64,000 nt of DNA from Pseudomonas paralactis (GTDB taxonomy: Bacteria; Pseudomonadota; Gammaproteobacteria; Pseudomonadales; Pseudomonadaceae), in the NCBI RefSeq assembly GCF_001439735.1, contig NZ_JYLN01000006.1, forward strand, positions 186,001 through 250,000. The letters run 5' to 3'. How positions within the stretch are numbered: position 1 is the stretch's first letter; the number at the start of each line of letters is the position of its first letter. Shown here in pieces: positions 60,271 through 64,000 of this stretch. Below the pieces are notes generated by a model. That model was not told where the DNA came from. It ran no database searches and saw only the letters and a list, made by a program, of their open reading frames with translations. Made by a program: the position numbers and the translations under genes.

Positions 60271-61245
60271 TTACTGCGTGAACAGCACCTTTTCTCCCTC
60301 TGACGAGGTAAACATCTTGTCCCCGTCATGCCCCACCCCGGGCACTTCTACCAGCCTGTGAGCCAACTGCGGATGACGCAGCTTGAGGTAGTCAAAGTAG
60401 TTGTGCCCACGAATCAGCCGATACGCACCCTGGGTTTCGGCCTCGCAGTTTTTATCCAGTGCAGGGTGGTTGGGGTCGGTGTCTTGCTGGCCCAACAGGT
60501 AGGTGATGTCGCGTGAGACGTAGGCCTGTTCCAATTGCTGGGCGCCTCGGTCACCTACGTAATCCGGCAGTTTTTGCATGCCGTATTTCCAGTCGTTGAA
60601 GCTTGGGCAACGGGCGGTATCGAACGGCACCGGCCGCTGCGGGCTGAAGTAGGCGTAGGACGAGGGGTTGGCCACCACGTACCGCAGGCTGATGCCTTCG
60701 GTTTTCAGCAGCGGGTGGTCGTGGCCGGCAAGGGCGAAACGTTGCACGACCTGGCCGCCACCGGAATGCCCGGCGATCACGATTTCGTTCAGCGCCGGGA
60801 AGAGTTTGCGGTTGCCCAGGTGCTTGATGATCTGGTCGAGTGCGCCGTAAGAGCTGATCTTGCCAGGGCCGGTGGACGGTGCGCCCGCCATCCAGTCATC
60901 GACCTTCCAGCGCAGTAGCTGTTTATCCAGAAGGTCGTGATTCATGTCCGACTCATCCAGAAATTGCGGCGCGATTACCAGTGTGCTGACAGCAACCCCT
61001 GCGTGCTCAGCGGCGTGTTCACCACTGTGCAGGTAGGTCTGCGCATTGCGCAGGCGACCGTGCACGATGATCAACGCACGTGTGACCTTTGGCAGCGGCT
61101 TGGCCCAGTCCTGGCTCAAGCCCAGACTAAGGTCGCCCTCTGCCAGGTGGAAGCGATCAAGCCCGGCCACCTTGGTGCCAGGTGTGGCAGCCAGGGTCGA
61201 GCAGGACACGCACACCCCCAGCAGTAACCCCCATCGTTTGATCAT
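60271..61245 (-). CDS. Secreted alpha/beta-hydrolase
   Basis: The 324-residue protein has a signal peptide (CVSCSTLAA) and an alpha/beta-hydrolase domain. The nucleophile elbow is GHSGGG in IVIAGHSGGGQVVQRFALAG, and a candidate acid/His pair sits in VEVPGVGHDGDKM near the end. The protein is probably periplasmic; substrate unknown. Its start abuts the stop of the metallopeptidase gene with no gap. Confidence 0.85.
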   Translation of the reverse strand: MIKRWGLLLGVCVSCSTLAATPGTKVAGLDRFHLAEGDLSLGLSQDWAKPLPKVTRALIIVHGRLRNAQTYLHSGEHAAEHAGVAVSTLVIAPQFLDESDMNHDLLDKQLLRWKVDDWMAGAPSTGPGKISSYGALDQIIKHLGNRKLFPALNEIVIAGHSGGGQVVQRFALAGHDHPLLKTEGISLRYVVANPSSYAYFSPQRPVPFDTARCPSFNDWKYGMQKLPDYVGDRGAQQLEQAYVSRDITYLLGQQDTDPNHPALDKNCEAETQGAYRLIRGHNYFDYLKLRHPQLAHRLVEVPGVGHDGDKMFTSSEGEKVLFTQ

Positions 61246-62133
61246 TTAGAGACTCTTGGCCGCGAAGGTATCGCATTGAGTGATCTGGCCCTGGGCGAAA
61301 CCAGTCTTGAACCAGCGTACCCGCTGGGCCGAGGTGCCGTGGGTGAAGGAGTCGGGCACCACGCGCCCTTGCCCCTGTTGCTGCAAGCGGTCATCGCCAA
61401 TGGCGTTGGCGGCGTTCAGGGCTTCTTCGATATCGCCAGGCTCCAGCCAGTTCAGGCGTTTTTGCGCCCGGTTGGCCCACACACCCGCAAAGCAGTCGGC
61501 TTGCAGCTCCTGACGTACCAGCAGGCCGCCATCGCCTTCCATCTGCCGACCCTGTTGGCGCGCCGCCTGGATCTTGGACGAGATGCCGAGCAGGGTTTGC
61601 ACGTGATGCCCGACTTCGTGGGCAATCACGTAGGCCTGGGCGAAATCGCCGGCGGCCTGAAAGCGTTGCGACATTTCACGGAAGAAATCCAGGTCCAGGT
61701 AAACCTGCTGGTCAGCCGGGCAATAGAACGGGCCGCTGGCCGAGGTGGCGCCACCGCAGGCGGAGTTCACCCGGCCACGGAACAGCACCAGCTTGGGGTT
61801 CTTGTAGGCCAGGCCGTTTTCCTGGAACACCTGGCCCCAGGTGTCTTCGGTATCGCCCAGCACCGCGCGTACAAAATCGGCGTGCTCATCATTGGCCGGT
61901 GGTGCCTGGCGCGATTGCGTACTCACCGACGGTGCCTGTTCCATCTGGCCGGTCAATTGGCCGAGGATCTGCATCGGGTCCTGGCCGGTCAGCCAGCCAA
62001 TGCCGACGATCAGCACAATGGCCGTGAGGCTCAGGCCTTTGCCGCCACCAAAGCGCATACCGCCACCGCCGCCGCCACTGTCATCGCGGGCATCCACCAC
62101 GTTGTCGCTGCGTCGGCCTTTTTTCCATAGCAT
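61246..62133 (-). CDS. ypfJ: YpfJ-type neutral zinc metallopeptidase
   Basis: The 295-residue protein has a short cytosolic start (MLWKKGRRSDNVVDARD), a glycine-rich patch, one membrane span (GLSLTAIVLIVGIGWLTG) and a periplasmic peptidase domain. The HExxH motif is present as VIAHEVGHHVQTLLGI, together with ELQADCFAGVWANR. It matches the YpfJ/KPN_00... zinc-peptidase family in length and order. The gene adjoins the hydrolase downstream. Confidence 0.92.
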   Translation of the reverse strand: MLWKKGRRSDNVVDARDDSGGGGGGMRFGGGKGLSLTAIVLIVGIGWLTGQDPMQILGQLTGQMEQAPSVSTQSRQAPPANDEHADFVRAVLGDTEDTWGQVFQENGLAYKNPKLVLFRGRVNSACGGATSASGPFYCPADQQVYLDLDFFREMSQRFQAAGDFAQAYVIAHEVGHHVQTLLGISSKIQAARQQGRQMEGDGGLLVRQELQADCFAGVWANRAQKRLNWLEPGDIEEALNAANAIGDDRLQQQGQGRVVPDSFTHGTSAQRVRWFKTGFAQGQITQCDTFAAKSL

Positions 62134-62178
62134 GTGAGCATTCCTCTGTGTGCTAACCGTGATTGATTATGGTCGGTA

Positions 62179-62589
62179 TTAACGGCAATAGCCTTCGCCG
62201 GTGGTCACGATCAGGCAGTCTTTTTTATCCGACAGCCATTTCAGGCCGGTGGCGGCACCGTCGCCGGCGCGTAAAAGTTGCGGGCCGTCGGGGCGGGTGA
62301 AGGCGATACCGTCTTCGGCGGCCTCACCTTTAAAGGTGCCGGAGTTGTCGGCGTCGAGGCCGTATTGCATGGTCAGAAGGTAGTGGCCGCGGCCGATGCT
62401 GTCGTCTTTGGCGATGGTCAGGTGCAAGCCTTCCACGCCGATCCATTTGCCGACCCACTGATCGGTGGGCGGCGTTTGCGGCACCAGGGTCGCCTGTACA
62501 GACGGCGGCGCGGGCTTGGGGGCTTCCTTGGCTTTATCGCAGGCGGTCAGCAGGGCGACGGCAGACAGAACAAAGAGGATTTTTTTCAT
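62179..62589 (-). CDS. Small lipoprotein of unknown function
   Basis: The 136-residue protein has a lipoprotein signal with LLTAC (Cys17) and a Pro-rich linker (APKPAPPSVQATLVPQTPP). A beta-rich domain (WVGKWIGVEGLHLTIAKDD, RGHYLLTMQYGLDADNSGTF) and two cysteines near the end (DCLIVTTGEGYCR) follow. I do not recognise the family. It lies upstream of ypfJ on the same strand by 45 bases. Confidence 0.8.
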   Translation of the reverse strand: MKKILFVLSAVALLTACDKAKEAPKPAPPSVQATLVPQTPPTDQWVGKWIGVEGLHLTIAKDDSIGRGHYLLTMQYGLDADNSGTFKGEAAEDGIAFTRPDGPQLLRAGDGAATGLKWLSDKKDCLIVTTGEGYCR

Positions 62590-62773
62590 AGCGGCAAGGC
62601 CTTGATTAAAAAGTGTGCAACGCCTGGGCGAGCGTGCAGGGTTGGACTCGATTCCGGTGATTTAGTGCGCTGTTCGCCCGCTGTTTGGTTATGCTCTTGG
62701 AGCAGGCGCTGGCCCGGCTGCTAGATTACCGGGTTGAGTACCATCGCGTTCAGCCCGCCAGCAAGAGAATTCC

Positions 62774-63652
62774 ATGACTGTCAGTACCCCCCTCTCAGGC
62801 GTCAACCATCCCTTCAAAGGCATTTTGCTGATTGTGGTGGCGACGTTCCTGTTCTCCAGCCACGACGCCTTGTCCAAATACCTGGCCGGGTTCTACCCCA
62901 TTGTGATGGTGGTATGGGCACGCTATATGGTGCACACCCTGCTGATGGCCGGGATCTTCCTGCCGCAGTCGGGGCTGCGCGTGCTGCGCAGCAAGCGCCC
63001 GGGTATGCAGGTGGTGCGGGCCTTGTGCCTGTTGGGCACCAGCCTGTTTTTCACCGCCGCATTGCACTACATCCCATTGGCCGAAGCCACGGCGGTGAAC
63101 TTCCTCGCGCCGATCCTGGTGACGGCGCTGTCGGTGCCGCTGTTGGGCGAACACGTGACACGCGGCCAATGGCTGGCGGTGATCTGCGGTTTTATCGGGG
63201 TGCTGGTGATCATCCATCCCGGCGGCGAACTGTTCACGCCGGCAGTGCTGTTGCCGTTGTGTTCGGCGACGTTCTTCTGCTTTTACCAGCTGTTGACGCG
63301 CATCCTCAGTAAGGTTGATACGCCAACAACCAGCAATTTCTTCGCCGGGCTGTGCAATACCCTGGTCATGAGCGCCATGGTGCCGTTCTTCTGGCAAGTG
63401 CCGAGCCTGTGGCACGGCGTGTTGATGCTGGCGCTGGGCACCTGCGGGATGACGGCGCACCTGATGCTCACCCAGGCGTTCCGCTTCGCGGCGCCGGCCT
63501 TGCTGGCGCCTTTCGGCTATTGCCAGATCGTATTTGCGGGGTTGTTGGGCTGGCTGGTGTTCAGCCATACCCCCGATATGACCACGGTGGTGGGTATCGG
63601 GGTGATCTGCATGAGCGGGTTGGCCGCTGCCTGGCAGCAGCGGCGCAGGTAG
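62774..63652 (+). CDS. EamA/DMT-family permease
   Basis: The 292-residue protein has about ten membrane helices in two halves (GILLIVVATFLFSSHDALSK and LPLCSATFFCFYQLLTRILS). GTSLFFTAALHYIPLAEATA and APFGYCQIVFAGLLGWLVFS are typical of the RhaT/RarD-like EamA branch. The gene ends one base before the convergent MFS gene. It stands alone, so the substrate is unknown. Confidence 0.9.
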   Translation: MTVSTPLSGVNHPFKGILLIVVATFLFSSHDALSKYLAGFYPIVMVVWARYMVHTLLMAGIFLPQSGLRVLRSKRPGMQVVRALCLLGTSLFFTAALHYIPLAEATAVNFLAPILVTALSVPLLGEHVTRGQWLAVICGFIGVLVIIHPGGELFTPAVLLPLCSATFFCFYQLLTRILSKVDTPTTSNFFAGLCNTLVMSAMVPFFWQVPSLWHGVLMLALGTCGMTAHLMLTQAFRFAAPALLAPFGYCQIVFAGLLGWLVFSHTPDMTTVVGIGVICMSGLAAAWQQRRR

Positions 63653-63653
63653 A

Positions 63654-64000
63654 TCAAACGTCTACGGTAGGAATCTTGCGCGGTGCCATGAAGTACATCC
63701 AGGTCAGCGCAATGAAGTACATCGCCGGGATCAGGGTGAACAGCACGGTGTAGTTGTTGTGGGTCACTGTGAGGATGTGGCCGACGATCTGGGTCATGAA
63801 CATGCCGCCGATGGCCGCGCACATGCCGCCGAAGCCGAACACCGTGCTCATCATGTGCTTGGGCGTGTAGTCCATCACCAGGCTCCAGATGTTAGCGGTC
63901 CAGGCCTGGTGCGCGCCGATGGCCAGGGAGATGGCGAACACTGCGACCCACAGCTGGCTGGAGCCGGCCGCCATGATCACGCCGACAATGCAGCAGGCGA
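63654..64000 (-). CDS. MFS transporter, C-terminal part
   Basis: The stop is at 63654-63656 and the frame is open to the edge of the window, so the 5' end lies beyond 64000. The visible 115 residues hold the last four or so membrane spans (LWVAVFAISLAIGAHQAWTA, VFGFGGMCAAIGGMFMTQIV, NYTVLFTLIPAMYFIALTWM). The NIWSLVMDYTPKHMMSTVFG segment resembles the hexuronate/galactonate (ACS-family) transporters. A GTG at 63978-63980 is not the true start. Confidence 0.82.
   Translation of the reverse strand, partial: ACCIVGVIMAAGSSQLWVAVFAISLAIGAHQAWTANIWSLVMDYTPKHMMSTVFGFGGMCAAIGGMFMTQIVGHILTVTHNNYTVLFTLIPAMYFIALTWMYFMAPRKIPTVDV

Overview
The window reads as chromosomal backbone of a fluorescent-group Pseudomonas. 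The evidence is high-GC coding sequence, a gene order typical of that genus (rlmH-mrdA-rodA-mltB-rlpA-dacA-ybeD-lipB-lipA; arfA/holA/lptE/leuS; lnt-corC-ybeY-ybeZ-miaB; hemL-thiE-thiD) and intergenic spaces filled with REP/REPIN palindromes of two main sequence classes. I see no rRNA, tRNA, CRISPR array, prophage or transposase gene.

Layout. 1-13.6 kb is an envelope block: cell elongation (PBP2, RodA), peptidoglycan trimming (MltB, RlpA, DacA, an LD-carboxypeptidase and a second MltB-type lytic transglycosylase), lipoate synthesis (LipB, LipA), ArfA ribosome rescue, DNA polymerase III delta (HolA) and LptE. 13.6-24.3 kb holds leuS, an ElyC-like protein, a 550-bp non-coding mobile element inserted in a REPIN, then lnt, corC, ybeY, phoH-like ybeZ and miaB. 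24.4-28 kb carries a Sel1 protein and hemL-thiE-thiD. 28.2-41.2 kb carries a 7TM hybrid histidine kinase with a shortened receiver, aidB, amn, rluE, an Lrp regulator, a possible small RNA, a DUF6515 protein, a FieF-type transporter and hrpB.

41.3-48 kb looks accessory. A 2-oxoglutarate dioxygenase and a TauE/SafE-type permease form an AT-richer pair. Next come a membrane PQQ dehydrogenase, a GntR-type regulator that appears to have two winged-helix domains, and a divergent hydroxypyruvate-isomerase-type TIM barrel. A matched inverted repeat lies upstream of the PQQ dehydrogenase. 48-64 kb returns to backbone: an EEP phosphatase, YciC, DUF2076, a NYN-domain protein with a DnaQ-type exonuclease, an acyl-carrier-like small protein, an Lrp/EamA divergent pair, RhlE, a flavoprotein, a histone-deacetylase-fold enzyme, TesB, a HAD phosphatase, a YpfJ metallopeptidase, a second EamA permease and the end of an MFS transporter.

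The most unusual non-coding feature is the 550-bp element at 17748-18297. It has 20-bp perfect terminal inverted repeats, a 10-bp target duplication that splits a REPIN, and an internal sequence able to fold as a three-way junction. Other signals worth following are a REPIN nested inside another REPIN, the hairpin inside arfA that predicts a non-stop mRNA, 10-bp-phased direct repeats upstream of the kinase, and an orphan terminator at 36032-36062. All product names come from reading motifs and recalling families; no database search was run.
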